From the NCBI RefSeq assembly GCF_001625365.1, contig NZ_LJJF01000001.1, forward strand, positions 1 through 64,000: a DNA stretch of 64,000 bases, given 5' to 3'. Numbering within the stretch: position 1 is the first letter of the stretch; each line of letters opens with the position of its first letter. The position numbers were made by a program, and so were the translations under genes. A model generated the notes under the pieces. It made no database searches. It had not been told where the DNA came from and saw nothing but the letters and a program-made list of their open reading frames with translations. This DNA comes from Streptomyces sp. MJM8645 (lineage in GTDB: Bacteria; Actinomycetota; Actinomycetes; Streptomycetales; Streptomycetaceae). Of this stretch, positions 7,025 through 16,157 are shown piece after piece.

Positions 7025-8386
7025 ATGCCCAGCAGTACCAGGAGCCGCAGGACCAGAACCGCCGCAACCCTCCTCACCGCCGCCCTGGCCGCGGCCCTCC
7101 TCGGCGGCGCCCCCGCGCTCGCCGCACCCGCAGCCCCGCCCGGAACCACGACGGGCGCCGCCCCCACAGCCGCTCCGACGGACGGTCGGCACCCGGTCGA
7201 GGTGTTCGGCGAGGACGGCGGCATATCCCGGGCCCTCGTCCCCGGCGGCTCCCCGTACACGGCCAGCCCCCGCATCCAGGGCGTGGCCCCGATGCAGGAC
7301 GACGGCGACGTCACCGCGCTGGTGCGCAACGGCGATCCGGCCGCCAAGCTCGACGTGGTGGTCATCGGGGACGGCTACGCGGCGCAGGAACAGGAGAAGT
7401 TCCGCAGCGACGCGGCCGAGAAGTGGCGCGAGATCACCGCCGTCGAGCCGTACGCCACCTACCGCAACCTGTTCAACGTCTGGGCGGTGTCGGCCGTTTC
7501 GCCCGAGTCGGGCGTCTCCGGGGATCCGGACCAGACGACCGTCCGGCACACCGCGCTGGGCTCGTACTTCTGGTGCGACGGGGTGGAGCGGCTGCTCTGC
7601 GTGGACGAGAAGGCGGTCGAGCGCTACGCGGCCAAGGCCCCGCAGGCGGACCTGGTGATCGTGGTGGCCAACAGCACCAAGTACGGCGGCGCGGGCTACA
7701 ACGACGTGAAGTCCTCGCTCGGCTACGAGGGCATCGCCACCGTGGCGGGCGGCAACGCGAAGTCCGGGCAGATCGCGGTGCACGAGACCGGGCACTCGCT
7801 GGGCAAGCTCGCCGACGAGTACGCGTACGACGGCCAGGGCACCTACCAGGGCGCGGAGCCGGCCGAGGCCAACATCAGTACGCTGACCGCCGACCGGATG
7901 CGCGCCCAGGGCACCAAGTGGTCCCGCTGGCTCGGCCGGACGTCCCCCGACGGCGGGACGGTCGGCGCGTACGAGGGCGGCGGCTACTACCCGACGGGGC
8001 TGTACCGGCCGACCGAGAACTCGATCATGCGCTCGCTCGGGCGGGAGTTCAACCTGCCCGGACGGGAGGCGATGATCGCCGGCTTCTACCGCCACGCCAC
8101 CCCGCTGACGAGTCCCGTCTCCACCGACACCCAGCTCACCTCCGCCAGCCGCCTCACCGTCGACCTGCCCGTCCCGGGCACCCGGCTGCGCTGGTTCCTG
8201 GACGGACGCGAGCTGCCCGGGCAGCGCGGGCGCACCGCCCCCGACCTCGCCGCCCTCCACCCGGGCGGCCCCCGCTCCCGGCCGCACCTGCTCACGGCCG
8301 TCGCCACCGACCCCACCCCGGCGGTGACCGACCCGGCGCTGCGCGAGCACCTGACCGGCAGCCTGTCCTGGCTGGTGACGTTCTAA
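7025..8386 (+). CDS. Secreted M64-family (IgA peptidase-type) metallopeptidase
   Basis: 453 residues. The N-terminal signal peptide has an RSRRTRT basic region, a hydrophobic core (ATLLTAALAAALLGG) and an ALAAPA cleavage area. The zinc-binding motif HETGHSLGKLADEY gives His253, Glu254 and His257, with the downstream LADEY segment characteristic of peptidase family M64, named for the Clostridium ramosum IgA peptidase. Upstream, LDVVVIGDGYAAQEQEKF is another family landmark. A C-terminal beta-rich domain from about residue 370 may bind substrate. Two operator-like repeats overlap the promoter, so expression is probably tightly controlled. It ends just before a very long terminator. Confidence 0.9.
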   Translation: MPSSTRSRRTRTAATLLTAALAAALLGGAPALAAPAAPPGTTTGAAPTAAPTDGRHPVEVFGEDGGISRALVPGGSPYTASPRIQGVAPMQDDGDVTALVRNGDPAAKLDVVVIGDGYAAQEQEKFRSDAAEKWREITAVEPYATYRNLFNVWAVSAVSPESGVSGDPDQTTVRHTALGSYFWCDGVERLLCVDEKAVERYAAKAPQADLVIVVANSTKYGGAGYNDVKSSLGYEGIATVAGGNAKSGQIAVHETGHSLGKLADEYAYDGQGTYQGAEPAEANISTLTADRMRAQGTKWSRWLGRTSPDGGTVGAYEGGGYYPTGLYRPTENSIMRSLGREFNLPGREAMIAGFYRHATPLTSPVSTDTQLTSASRLTVDLPVPGTRLRWFLDGRELPGQRGRTAPDLAALHPGGPRSRPHLLTAVATDPTPAVTDPALREHLTGSLSWLVTF

Positions 8387-8411
8387 CGCGCGTCGACGCG
8401 GCGCGCCGGCC

Positions 8412-8474
8412 GGCACGGCGACGGCCCCGGGCCCGGCAGCATCACGCTGCCGGGCCCGGGGCCGTCGCCGTGCC
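8412..8474. terminator. Perfect 29-bp-stem terminator between convergent genes
   Basis: Bases 8412-8440 are the exact reverse complement of 8446-8474, with a five-base ATCAC loop. It separates the M64 peptidase gene from the convergent small gene that stops at 8474 and should terminate both. Confidence 0.85.
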
Positions 8475-8836
8475 TACCGCCCGCTCTCTCCCGGCCTGCG
8501 CGGGGGGTTGCGCCGCAGCGGGGCCAGTTCACGGGCCAGCGTCCGCACGTCCACGGCTATCCGCGCCGCGAGTTCGCCCGGCCCCGCGTCGCCCGGCAGG
8601 CGCCGGGACCAGGAACGCGCCTTGGCCGGACCGTCCTGGACCATGTCGAAGTTCAGTCGCACCGCCCCGGCCACGTCCGCCAGGGTCACCAGGATCCGGG
8701 TGTCCACGAGGTCGATCGTGACCTCGTTCCCGATGCACGAACACGCCACCAGACCCTCGATGTCCTCCTCCGCCAGATATCTGGCCAGGGGAACCGCTCT
8801 CCCCCGGATCAGGTACGGACGTACCACCGCCACCAC
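8474..8836 (-). CDS. Hypothetical cytoplasmic protein
   Basis: 120 residues from a GTG at 8836, preceded by a GGAGAGGGGG purine run. There is no signal peptide or membrane segment. A central beta-rich part with two close cysteines (LVACSCIGNEVTIDLVDTRILVTL, residues about 29-52) is followed by a helical C-terminus ending in a basic, proline-rich tail (APLRRNPPRRPGESGR). I do not recognise the family. Its stop falls at the end of the 29-bp terminator stem. Confidence 0.55.
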   Translation of the reverse strand: MVAVVRPYLIRGRAVPLARYLAEEDIEGLVACSCIGNEVTIDLVDTRILVTLADVAGAVRLNFDMVQDGPAKARSWSRRLPGDAGPGELAARIAVDVRTLARELAPLRRNPPRRPGESGR

Positions 8837-9160
8837 AGACCCCGCCCCCTCTCCAGCTCACCGGACACGCCGACCACCGTACGGCCCGGCAGCGGCGCAA
8901 GCGCGCCGCAACGACCGGGCCCGCCCATGCTCCACCCATAGCCCCCGGATCGCCAAGTCCAGGACGCCCCAGGCGACTTGACCGACAGCACTGGCCCGGC
9001 GCACCGGCGCACGCCCCGGCGCACTCGGGCGCCCCACCACCAGGCCCACCACCGGGCCCGCCACCGGGCCCGCCGCACCCGGAACGCACGAAGGCCCGCC
9101 CGCACGAGGCGGACGGGCATCCCTGCGGCCGCGCAGCCCTGCGGCGCGCGGCCGGGCCGC
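8837..9160. other. Intergenic region (about 320 bp)
   Basis: Between two genes on the minus strand. It holds short GGGCCCGCCACC-type direct repeats near 9052-9076 and imperfect GC hairpins (9093-9119, and GGGCCGCT/AGCGGCCC at 9154-9170, which overlaps the next stop codon). These probably act as a terminator for the gene at 9161. No coding sequence is seen. Confidence 0.4.
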
Positions 9161-9769
9161 TCAGCGGCCCAGGCGGCTGAACCGGCCGTGCAGGACCAGC
9201 GAGCGGCTCAGGGCCGCCAGACCTGCCGTGCAGAGCAGCGTGCGGAGCATGTTGGCAGCGACCCAGCTGCCCTCGAACTTGGCGCGCGCGCCCGCGAAGT
9301 CGTGGATCTGGGACGGGTCTCCGGCCGCCGCCAGCTCGTTGTTGAGCGGGATGTTGACGCCCATCGTGACCATCAGCGCCACCACGTAAAGCACCGTCGC
9401 CCCGGCCGCCCACAGCGCCGCCTGGCGCCGGCCGGCCTTGTGCTGGAGCCAGGCCGCCACGCCGGTGGCGGCGAAGGCGCCGACGAAGACCAGGCCGAAC
9501 ATCCCGTTCTCGATCGACGAGTTGATGTGCTGCATCGCCGTCACGTACGTCCGGTCGTCCCCGGCCGCGAGGCCGGGCATCACGGACACGTCGAAGGCGA
9601 AGAACAGGCCCGCCATCAGGCCCATCGCGATGGTGGCGCCCGCCAGGACGGGCCCGGCGGCGCGGCCCTGCCCGGCGGTTCCGCCGTGCGGTGAACTCCC
9701 CGGCCGCACACCGCCGATGGCCGACGGGACGGCGTACGACACCGGTGCCGACCTCTGATCCGAACGCAT
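9161..9769 (-). CDS. DUF1772 (anthrone oxygenase-like) membrane protein
   Basis: 202 residues from the ATG at 9769 (MRSDQRS...), chosen over an upstream in-frame start because AAGGGG precedes it. Four hydrophobic helices follow: residues about 42-65 (GPVLAGATIAMGLMAGLFFA), 90-112, 120-143 and 178-195. The sequences SVMPGL, MQHINSSIEN and VNIPLNNEL match the DUF1772 family, which includes cofactor-free anthrone oxygenases as well as many proteins of unknown role. No other polyketide tailoring gene is adjacent, so the function here is uncertain. Confidence 0.82.
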   Translation of the reverse strand: MRSDQRSAPVSYAVPSAIGGVRPGSSPHGGTAGQGRAAGPVLAGATIAMGLMAGLFFAFDVSVMPGLAAGDDRTYVTAMQHINSSIENGMFGLVFVGAFAATGVAAWLQHKAGRRQAALWAAGATVLYVVALMVTMGVNIPLNNELAAAGDPSQIHDFAGARAKFEGSWVAANMLRTLLCTAGLAALSRSLVLHGRFSRLGR

Positions 9770-9951
9770 CACAGGACCCCTTTTCACTCTCCCGGCCCCG
9801 CAGGACGCGGCGCCGGCGAACAGCGGAACGAACGACACCACCCACCGTGCGGCGCCACCCGCAACGGAACCGCGACAACCGGAACCCCACTACGCGCCAG
9901 GGCACTTGCGGCACCGGAGGGTGCCGGGAGGAGTTGGGAAGGGGCCGACGG

Positions 9952-10611
9952 TCACAGCACCGGGTTCAGGGTGCGCCGGTACCGGCGCTCCAGCACCGTA
10001 CGGCCGATCAGCCGCACCGGGCCCGGGATGGTGGCCGACACGGCCCGCACGGACGCCGCGTCCGCGCCGTCGAACATCCACGGCTGCAGGTACGTCATGA
10101 CCTGCCCCGGCGCGCTCTGGATGATCCGCCGCTCCACCCGCAGGTACTCGTCCACCGGCAGGCCCGCGAGAGCCGGGAACACCACCGGCTCCTCGTGCCC
10201 CAGGTGCTCGCGGATCAGGTTCTCGAACCCCGCTGCGGCCTCGGGCAGTTCGGCGACCCGACGGGCGGACAGCACCTCCGCCACCCGGCGCATCGTCCGG
10301 TCGAGCGCTTCGTGGTCCTGTTCCAGGATGCCGCCGCCGTCGAAGCCGGCCAGCCGCTCGCGCAGGAAGGGCCAGAGGATCTCGTCCTCGCTGTGGTGGT
10401 GCCAGTCGATGACGGCCCGCAGTCGGCCGAACCAGTCCGCCAGGGCCGCCGAGGGCCCCCAGCCGCCCGCCGACGAACCCCGGGCGGCGGCCGCGCTCAG
10501 CCGCGCGGCGTCCCGGCGCATCGCCACGTGCATCAGCCCGAAGCCCCGGATGTGCCCGGGCAGCGCGCCCACACCCTGCTCACTCGACCAGACCTGCTTG
10601 CCGTCCGACAT
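9952..10611 (-). CDS. Hemerythrin HHE-domain protein
   Basis: 219 residues. The ATG at 10611 has GGAGG eight bases upstream; a TTG two codons earlier is less likely. Iron-ligand motifs of the HHE cation-binding domain are visible: HIRGFGLMH near residue 21, DWHHHSEDEILWPFL around 70-85, QDHEALD around 97 and REHLGHEEPVVFPAL around 137. Such proteins bind a di-iron centre and are linked to oxygen, nitric-oxide or redox sensing and iron storage. The C-terminal 60 residues extend past the helical bundle. It is probably a single-gene unit. Confidence 0.88.
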   Translation of the reverse strand: MSDGKQVWSSEQGVGALPGHIRGFGLMHVAMRRDAARLSAAAARGSSAGGWGPSAALADWFGRLRAVIDWHHHSEDEILWPFLRERLAGFDGGGILEQDHEALDRTMRRVAEVLSARRVAELPEAAAGFENLIREHLGHEEPVVFPALAGLPVDEYLRVERRIIQSAPGQVMTYLQPWMFDGADAASVRAVSATIPGPVRLIGRTVLERRYRRTLNPVL

Positions 10612-10695
10612 GGCCAAACCTCCACTGTTATGTCCGGATACACGACCAACGCCCGCCCGGTGGCGGCCTGTTCGGGCCGCCGCCGGCGAGCCGGC

Positions 10696-11538
10696 TCACA
10701 CGTTCCACACGCCCGAGGCGGCGGCCTCGCGGGCGAAGTCGGCGAAGTCCCGCGGCTCACGCCCCAACGCCCGCCGCACCCCGTCCCCCAGCGAGGCGTT
10801 ACGACCGTCCAGGATCACCGAGAACAGCTCCGCGAAGTCCCCCGGCAGCCCCGCATCCTCCAACACCCCCCGGTACGCCGCCTCCGACACCGCCTCGAAC
10901 CGCACCTCACGACCCGTCGCCCGCGACAACTCCACCGCCACCTCCGCGAACGACAGCAACCGCGGCCCCGTCAACTCGTACACCTCCCCCGCATGCCCCG
11001 CCCGCGTCAACGCCGCCACCGCCACCTCCGCGATGTCCTCCGCATCCACGAACGGCTCCACCGCACCCCCCACCGGCAACGCCAACTCCCCCGCCAGCAC
11101 CGGATCCAGGAAGAAACTCTCACTGAAGTTCTGGTTGAACCACGCGCACCGCACCACCGTCCACGCGGCCCCCGACTCCATCACCGCCTTCTCCCCCGCC
11201 TCCGCCGCCTCCTCACCACGCCCCGACAGCAGCACCAGACGCCCCACACCACGCCGCGCCGCCAACCGCGCGAACGCCCCCACCGCCTCCACCGCCCCCG
11301 GAAACGCCAGATCCGGGTAGTACGTCAGATACGCCGCACTCACCCCCTCCAGCGCCGCCTCCCACGTCCCCTCGTCATGCCAGTCGAACGCCACCGCCCC
11401 CGACCGCGACCCCACCCGCACCCCGTACCCCAACCCCGACAACCGCTCCGCCACCCGCCGACCGGTCTTACCCGTCCCACCCACCACCAGCACCACACCA
11501 GCACCGACCGGAAGATCCACAACACCCTGACGAGTCAT
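10696..11538 (-). CDS. NmrA-type NAD(P)-binding protein (atypical SDR)
   Basis: 280 residues from the ATG at 11538 with GAGG upstream. The N-terminal Rossmann motif is VVLVVGGTGKTGRRVAERL (GxxGxxG near residue 20). It lacks the YxxxK of classical short-chain dehydrogenases and keeps NmrA-like features: VLLSGRGEEAAEAGEKAV, TVVRCAWFNQNFSE, and PFVDAEDIAEVAVAAL near residue 165. Members act as redox sensors or NADPH-quinone reductases. The strand bias is unusual: the coding strand is very G-rich, giving many Val, Gly, Glu and Ala codons. Confidence 0.88.
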   Translation of the reverse strand: MTRQGVVDLPVGAGVVLVVGGTGKTGRRVAERLSGLGYGVRVGSRSGAVAFDWHDEGTWEAALEGVSAAYLTYYPDLAFPGAVEAVGAFARLAARRGVGRLVLLSGRGEEAAEAGEKAVMESGAAWTVVRCAWFNQNFSESFFLDPVLAGELALPVGGAVEPFVDAEDIAEVAVAALTRAGHAGEVYELTGPRLLSFAEVAVELSRATGREVRFEAVSEAAYRGVLEDAGLPGDFAELFSVILDGRNASLGDGVRRALGREPRDFADFAREAAASGVWNV

Positions 11539-12083
11539 CACGAGCACCTCATTCGGAGAGACGGAGGAAACTGACGGAACCGACCCCCCGAAGGCGCCGG
11601 CGGCGCCCGGGAGGTCCGACGCGATCCGCGGGCCCCTACCGCTCTGCGAGCCCGGTCGGTTCGTCGTCATGGCACCATTCAAATCCACCCCGAGTCGGCG
11701 AACCATAGCCACCGCACTCACATCCATGCGCGAGCGTCTACGCCGCCCACCAGCGGCTGTCCGCCCGGGCCGGGCCGCCACGGGGGTGCGGCCCGGCTCC
11801 TCCACCACCCCACCACAACACACCGCACCCTCGCCGGAAAGCCCTTTCCAGTACCTCTCGACCCCGGCTCCACCACCCCCGGAAATCGACTTCGCATGGG
11901 CTCCGGAAAAGGGCGGGAAGAAAATCACCGATGGTGCGGAAATGCGGGTGGAATTCCGTCGGAACACCGGGGCGGCGACGGCGGCGGGCCCCGGGGGCGC
12001 GTCCGGACCGGGTGCGGGCGCCCGCGCCCCGCCCCGCCAGCGGTAGTCTCGCGGCTGCTGTCGACCTGTGGGAGGGCATGTTC
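11539..12083. other. Long intergenic region (about 545 bp)
   Basis: Divergent spacer between the NmrA-like gene and the membrane protein at 12084. It is mixed in composition, with AT-richer patches near 11670-11720 and 11880-11960 that could hold promoters. The open frames crossing it lack normal codon composition. I see no RNA gene or repeat. Confidence 0.4.
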
Positions 12084-12860
12084 ATGGCCAAGCTGATAGT
12101 CCTGCTCGCCGCGATCTCGGTGGTCTTCTCGATGATCGCGTTCAACGGTGGAAACGCCCCGATCGGTGTGCTGTTCGCCGTCGTGGCGGCGTCCCCGATC
12201 CTCTTCATCGCCTACGCCGTGGCGACCAGGAAGCGCGCCGCCACCGGCGCCGCACGGCAGTTGACACCCGGCCAGCGCAAGGGACGGACGATCGCCGCAC
12301 GGGTGGTCGCGCTGGCGATGGTCGGAGTCCTCGGGTACGGCGTCTACTGGGTGATCTTCGAGCCGAAGGCGAGCGACAAGGCACTCAGCCGGCTCTCCGA
12401 CCTCGACGCCGGCTGCGCGTCGAACATCGCGCGCAAGTACTTCCCCAAGACCGCCGAGCACACCGGCGCCGGGCCGCACCCGGTCGCGATGTTCACCCTC
12501 AGCGAGTCCGGCTCCTCGCACCCCGCCTCCCCCACCGCCGGCTCGCCGGACTACTGGAGCGCGACCCGCCTGGACCCGTACCGCGTCCAGCTGATCGCCT
12601 GCCTGGACTCACCCGACGAGGGCGAGTTCCTCACCGACTGCAAGTTCACCTCGGACACCCTCAAGCTCTACCGCGGCAAGTACGAGGTGACCGTGTACGA
12701 GGCCAGGACGGGGAAGAAGGTCGGCACCGAACAGCTGCTGGGCAGCGCCAAACCCAGCTGCCCCAGCATGGTCTACCTGAAGAAGGACGTCTCCAAGCTG
12801 CACACCGAGCCCGAGTTCGCGGACTACCAGCAGGTACTGCGCAAGTACGTCGAGCAGTAG
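12084..12860 (+). CDS. Membrane-anchored protein of unknown function
   Basis: 258 residues. The ATG at 12084 is preferred to the one at 12078 because GGAGGG at 12071-12076 is then correctly spaced. Two to three N-terminal TM helices are seen (KLIVLLAAISVVFSMIAF, GVLFAVVAASPILFIAYAVA and, after a basic loop, VVALAMVGVLGYGVYWVIF). A soluble domain of about 160 residues follows, with four cysteines (DAGCASN, LIACLDS, LTDCKF, KPSCPS). It resembles Streptomyces surface proteins of unknown role. Confidence 0.7.
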   Translation: MAKLIVLLAAISVVFSMIAFNGGNAPIGVLFAVVAASPILFIAYAVATRKRAATGAARQLTPGQRKGRTIAARVVALAMVGVLGYGVYWVIFEPKASDKALSRLSDLDAGCASNIARKYFPKTAEHTGAGPHPVAMFTLSESGSSHPASPTAGSPDYWSATRLDPYRVQLIACLDSPDEGEFLTDCKFTSDTLKLYRGKYEVTVYEARTGKKVGTEQLLGSAKPSCPSMVYLKKDVSKLHTEPEFADYQQVLRKYVEQ

Positions 12861-12897
12861 CCCGGACGCCGCCTTCCACAGCCGGACCCGCCCGCCG

Positions 12898-12929
12898 CCG
12901 CCCGCCAGGAGGAACGCCTCCCCGGGCGG
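12898..12929. terminator. GC hairpin downstream of the membrane-protein gene
   Basis: CCGCCCGCCAGGAGG is followed after AACG by CCTCCCCGGGCGG. The arms pair with one small bulge, about 40 bp after the stop codon at 12860. Confidence 0.5.
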
Positions 12930-13063
12930 CGCCTCCGTCCTCGGGGGATGATGACGGAGGGAGCGCCTAAGCTCACCGAGCGTAGCGAAGAGGGCGCCCG
13001 CGTTCGATCCTGCGGAAAGCGGGCAGACGGGGCGTCTCGATACGGCGAGCGAAGGAGCCCCGC

Positions 13064-14593
13064 ATGGCCGATCCGGCGAAGTCATCCGCGCGGAACCCGC
13101 ACGGCGGTACGGCCCCCGGGGCCGGGTCCGGGTCCGGGTCCGCCGGAACCGGGGTCATCGAGACCAACGTGCCGGCCCGGCTGGACCGGCTTCCGTGGTC
13201 CCGCTGGCACTGGCGGATCGTGATCGGCCTGGGCACCGTCTGGATCCTGGACGGCCTTGAGGTGACGATCGTCGGCAACATGGCGGCCAGGCTCGCGCAG
13301 CCCGGCAGCGGCATCGCCATCTCGACGACGCAGGTGACGACGATCGCGGCCGCCGTGTACGTGGCGGGCGCCTGCGCCGGCGCGCTGTTCTTCGGCTGGC
13401 TGACCGACCGGCTCGGGCGCAAGAAGCTGTTCATGGTGACGCTCGCCGTCTACCTGGCGGCGACCGCCGTGACCTCGCTGTCCTGGACGGCCTGGTTCTT
13501 CTTCCTCTGCCGCTTCTTCACCGGGTTCGGCATCGGCGGCGAGTACGCGGCGATCAACTCGGCGATCGACGAGCTGATCCCGGCCCGGGTGCGCGGCCGG
13601 ATCGACCTGATCATCAACGGCAGCTTCTGGATCGGCGCCGCGCTCGGCGCCTTCGCCTCCGTCGCGCTGCTGAACACCGCGCTGTTCGCCACCGACGTGG
13701 GCTGGCGGCTCGCCTTCGGGATCGGTGTCGTGCTGGGCCTGGTGATCCTGCTGGTCCGCCGGCACGTCCCGGAGAGCCCGCGCTGGCTGTTCACCCACGG
13801 GCGGGCGCCGGAGGCCGAGGAGGTGGTGGCCGAGGCCGAGCGGATCGTGGAGCGGGAGACCGGCCGACCACTGCCGGCCGTCACCGACCGGCCGATCCTG
13901 ATCCGCGAGCGCGGCCCGCTCGGCTTCGTCACGATCGCCCGCACCGTGATCCGCCGCTACCCGCGCCGCACGGTGCTCGGCCTCTCGCTCTTCATCGGGC
14001 AGGCGTTCCTGTACAACGCCGTGACCTTCGGCTACGCCGTCATCCTGACCCTCTACTTCGACGTGCCGGAGGGCGACACCGGCTACTACTTCGCGGTCAT
14101 CGCGGTCGGCAACTTCCTCGGCCCGCTGCTGCTGGGCCACCTCTTCGACTCGGTCGGGCGGGTGCCGATGATCGCCGGCACGTACATCGGCTCCGGCGTG
14201 CTGCTGTTCGGCACCGCCGCACTGTTCCAGCAGGGCGCGCTGAGCGCGGCCGGCATGACGGCCTGCTGGACGGCCGTGCTGTTCCTGGCCTCGGCGGGGG
14301 CGAGTGCGGCCTACCTGACGGTCAGCGAGATCTTCCCGCTGGAGACCAGGGCGATGTGCATCGCCTTCTTCTACGCCGTCGGCACGGCGGTCGGCGGCAT
14401 CAGCGGCCCGCTGCTCTTCAACGGCCTGGTGAGCAGCGGGAAGGTCTCCGACACCACGCTCGCGTTCTGCATCGGGGCGGCGCTGATGACGGCCGCGGGG
14501 CTGGTCGAGGCCGCGATCGGCGTGCGGGCGGAACGGCGCAGCCTGGAGGACCTGGCGGCCCCGCTGAGCGCTGTCGAAGCGGCGGACCGCTAG
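13064..14593 (+). CDS. MFS transporter, sugar-porter-like
   Basis: 509 residues with twelve predicted TM helices. Diagnostic motifs are the loop 2-3 signature [11 protein letters not shown] near residue 113, and the sugar-porter [12 protein letters not shown] after TM6 near residue 238. The loop [13 protein letters not shown] around residue 362 is the second-half equivalent. The unusually long hydrophilic N-terminus is Gly/Ser-rich ([10 protein letters not shown]). Cargo in this subfamily ranges from sugars to aromatic acids and metabolites, so the substrate cannot be assigned. The gene appears monocistronic. Confidence 0.9.
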   Translation: MADPAKSSARNPHGGTAPGAGSGSGSAGTGVIETNVPARLDRLPWSRWHWRIVIGLGTVWILDGLEVTIVGNMAARLAQPGSGIAISTTQVTTIAAAVYVAGACAGALFFGWLTDRLGRKKLFMVTLAVYLAATAVTSLSWTAWFFFLCRFFTGFGIGGEYAAINSAIDELIPARVRGRIDLIINGSFWIGAALGAFASVALLNTALFATDVGWRLAFGIGVVLGLVILLVRRHVPESPRWLFTHGRAPEAEEVVAEAERIVERETGRPLPAVTDRPILIRERGPLGFVTIARTVIRRYPRRTVLGLSLFIGQAFLYNAVTFGYAVILTLYFDVPEGDTGYYFAVIAVGNFLGPLLLGHLFDSVGRVPMIAGTYIGSGVLLFGTAALFQQGALSAAGMTACWTAVLFLASAGASAAYLTVSEIFPLETRAMCIAFFYAVGTAVGGISGPLLFNGLVSSGKVSDTTLAFCIGAALMTAAGLVEAAIGVRAERRSLEDLAAPLSAVEAADR

Positions 14594-14992
14594 GACTTCC
14601 GCGGCACCCGGCCGGGGTCGTCGCGGCGGCCTCCTCGGCGGACACCGCCGGCCCGGCGATGCCGCCGCCGATGACCGGGATCCGTGTCAACTCGCCTACC
14701 CTTCAATGCGTTTGTCACCGTCCCGAAGTCCAGGGCGGTGGCGCAGCCGGGCCGGCTGCGCGGCGTTGCGGTGGATCGGCCCGCCCGGGAATCGCTCAGC
14801 CATCCGGCCGTCGAAGGCCGCATCGGAGATTTTCTGATGAATCATCAGACTTCTTTGGCGTCAGCCATGTTGTTCGTGCGAGCCCCATCGATCTGCGGTT
14901 AGCATGCGGGGCGTTCCGTTCGGAGGCGAATTGCCCGGGAGGGCCGGCTTGAGCTGCCGAGATCGGAGCCGGGCAGGCCAGGAGGAGAGTTC
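14594..14992. other. Intergenic region with a decayed gene start
   Basis: About 400 bp between the MFS and Rieske genes. The left part holds the oxidoreductase remnant described at 14598-14690. The right part (about 14800-14935) is AT-richer and probably carries the promoter of the Rieske gene. Nothing else is recognisable. Confidence 0.4.
14598..14690 (-). pseudogene. N-terminal remnant of an FAD-dependent oxidoreductase
   Basis: Reading leftward from a TTG at 14690, with a GAAGGG motif upstream, the sequence encodes a flavin-monooxygenase-like beginning (TRIPVIGGGIAGPAV), i.e. the GxGxxG dinucleotide-binding loop. Homology stops after about 16 residues and the frame then runs antisense into the MFS gene. 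It looks like the 5' stump of a lost gene. Confidence 0.45.
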
Positions 14993-16102
14993 ATGCACGA
15001 GTCCTTAAAGCACGTCCAGCCCATCAGCGAGGGCCCGACCGCGGGCGATGTCGCGCTGCCGCCGGGCCTGCCGTACCCGGACGGGTGGGCCTCGGTCGGC
15101 TTCGCCGACGAACTCAAGCCCGGCACGGTGCTCACCCGCCGGCTGGCCGGGGAGGACGTCGTGCTGTACCGGCTGCGGAGCGGGCGGATCCGCGCGATCC
15201 GCCCCTACTGCCCGCACCTGGGGGCCCACCTCGGCCTCGCCGAGGTGGAGGGCGACGACCTGGTCTGCCCCTTCCACCGCTTCGCCTTCGACCCGGACGG
15301 CCGGTGCGTGCGGACCGGGTACGACTCCGCGCCGCCGAAGGCCTCGCTGGCGCAGCTCCCTGTGCGCGAGGTGAACGACGCCGTCTTCGTCTGGCGCCAC
15401 CACGACGGCCGGCAGCCGGACTGGGAGATCCCGGCGTGGCACACGCTCGGGCACCAGCCGCCCCGGCACGCCGCCTGGGAGATGGCCGGCTACGCCCAGG
15501 ACGTCATGGAGAACGCGGTGGACCTGGGCCACTTCGTCACCCTGCACGGCTGGCCCAGCGGCGAGTTGGCGGCCCCGATCGACTGGGACGGCACGCGCTT
15601 CCACGTCTCGATGCGGGTACAGGAGGACTTCCCGCTGCTGGGCCGGCGCCAGGTCGAGATCGAGGTCGACGGTTACGGCCTCGCCTGCCTGCACACCGAC
15701 GTGCACACCCCGGCCCTCGGTCTGAAGATGTGCTCGCTGGTGATGGCCACCATGGTCGCGCCCGGCCGGATGCAGTTCCGGCAGGCGAGCCGGTTCTCCT
15801 TCGACGAGCCGTCCCGGCTGCCGCCCGTGCTCGGCAGGGCGGTCAGCCGGTCGCTGTCGAGCCTGCTGGCGGGTCCGATGTTCAAGCGGAGCTGCGAGTT
15901 CACGGCGGCCGACTTCCCGATCTGGTCCACCAAGAAGTACCTGTCGCCGCCCCGGCTCGCCCCGGGCGACGGGCCGATCGGCGCCCTGCGGCACTGGGCC
16001 CGGCAGTTCTACCCGCCGGACCACCAGGAACGCCTGTCCGTGCCGGCCGCCCTCACGGTCCGGGCCGAGAACGGTGCCCGCAGCGGGCTCGCCCAGCCCT
16101 GA
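14993..16102 (+). CDS. Rieske non-heme iron oxygenase (KshA-like), TTA codon at position 5
   Basis: 369 residues. The Rieske [2Fe-2S] ligands are Cys73-x-His75 (YCPHLGAHLG) and Cys92-xx-His95 (CPFHRF). The catalytic mononuclear-iron motif is ENAVDLGHFVTLHG, giving Asp177, His180 and His185. The arrangement resembles 3-ketosteroid 9-alpha-hydroxylase KshA and cholesterol 7-desaturase-type oxygenases, which use a separate reductase; none is adjacent. Codon 5 (15005-15007) is TTA, read only by the bldA tRNA in Streptomyces, so translation should be developmentally timed. GGAGG precedes the ATG. The gene stands alone; the substrate may be a sterol or another lipid-like molecule. Confidence 0.9.
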   Translation: MHESLKHVQPISEGPTAGDVALPPGLPYPDGWASVGFADELKPGTVLTRRLAGEDVVLYRLRSGRIRAIRPYCPHLGAHLGLAEVEGDDLVCPFHRFAFDPDGRCVRTGYDSAPPKASLAQLPVREVNDAVFVWRHHDGRQPDWEIPAWHTLGHQPPRHAAWEMAGYAQDVMENAVDLGHFVTLHGWPSGELAAPIDWDGTRFHVSMRVQEDFPLLGRRQVEIEVDGYGLACLHTDVHTPALGLKMCSLVMATMVAPGRMQFRQASRFSFDEPSRLPPVLGRAVSRSLSSLLAGPMFKRSCEFTAADFPIWSTKKYLSPPRLAPGDGPIGALRHWARQFYPPDHQERLSVPAALTVRAENGARSGLAQP

Positions 16103-16130
16103 GCGGACGTACGGACGGCCGGTCGGGGCC

Positions 16131-16149
16131 CGGGTCGGGGCCCGACCCG
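16131..16149. terminator. Hairpin between convergent Rieske and peptidase genes
   Basis: CGGGTCGG (16131-16138) and CCGACCCG (16142-16149) form an eight-bp stem with a three-base loop. Outer GACGG/CCGTC segments could extend it. Confidence 0.5.
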
Positions 16150-16157
16150 CCGTCTGC

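Noticed and set aside
9050..9080. Possible CRISPR-like repeats
   Set aside because: Only short GGGCCCGCCACC-type GC repeats without regular spacers.
12960..13060. GTTCGATCC-like T-loop suggesting a tRNA
   Set aside because: No matching acceptor stem, D-arm or anticodon arm surrounds it.
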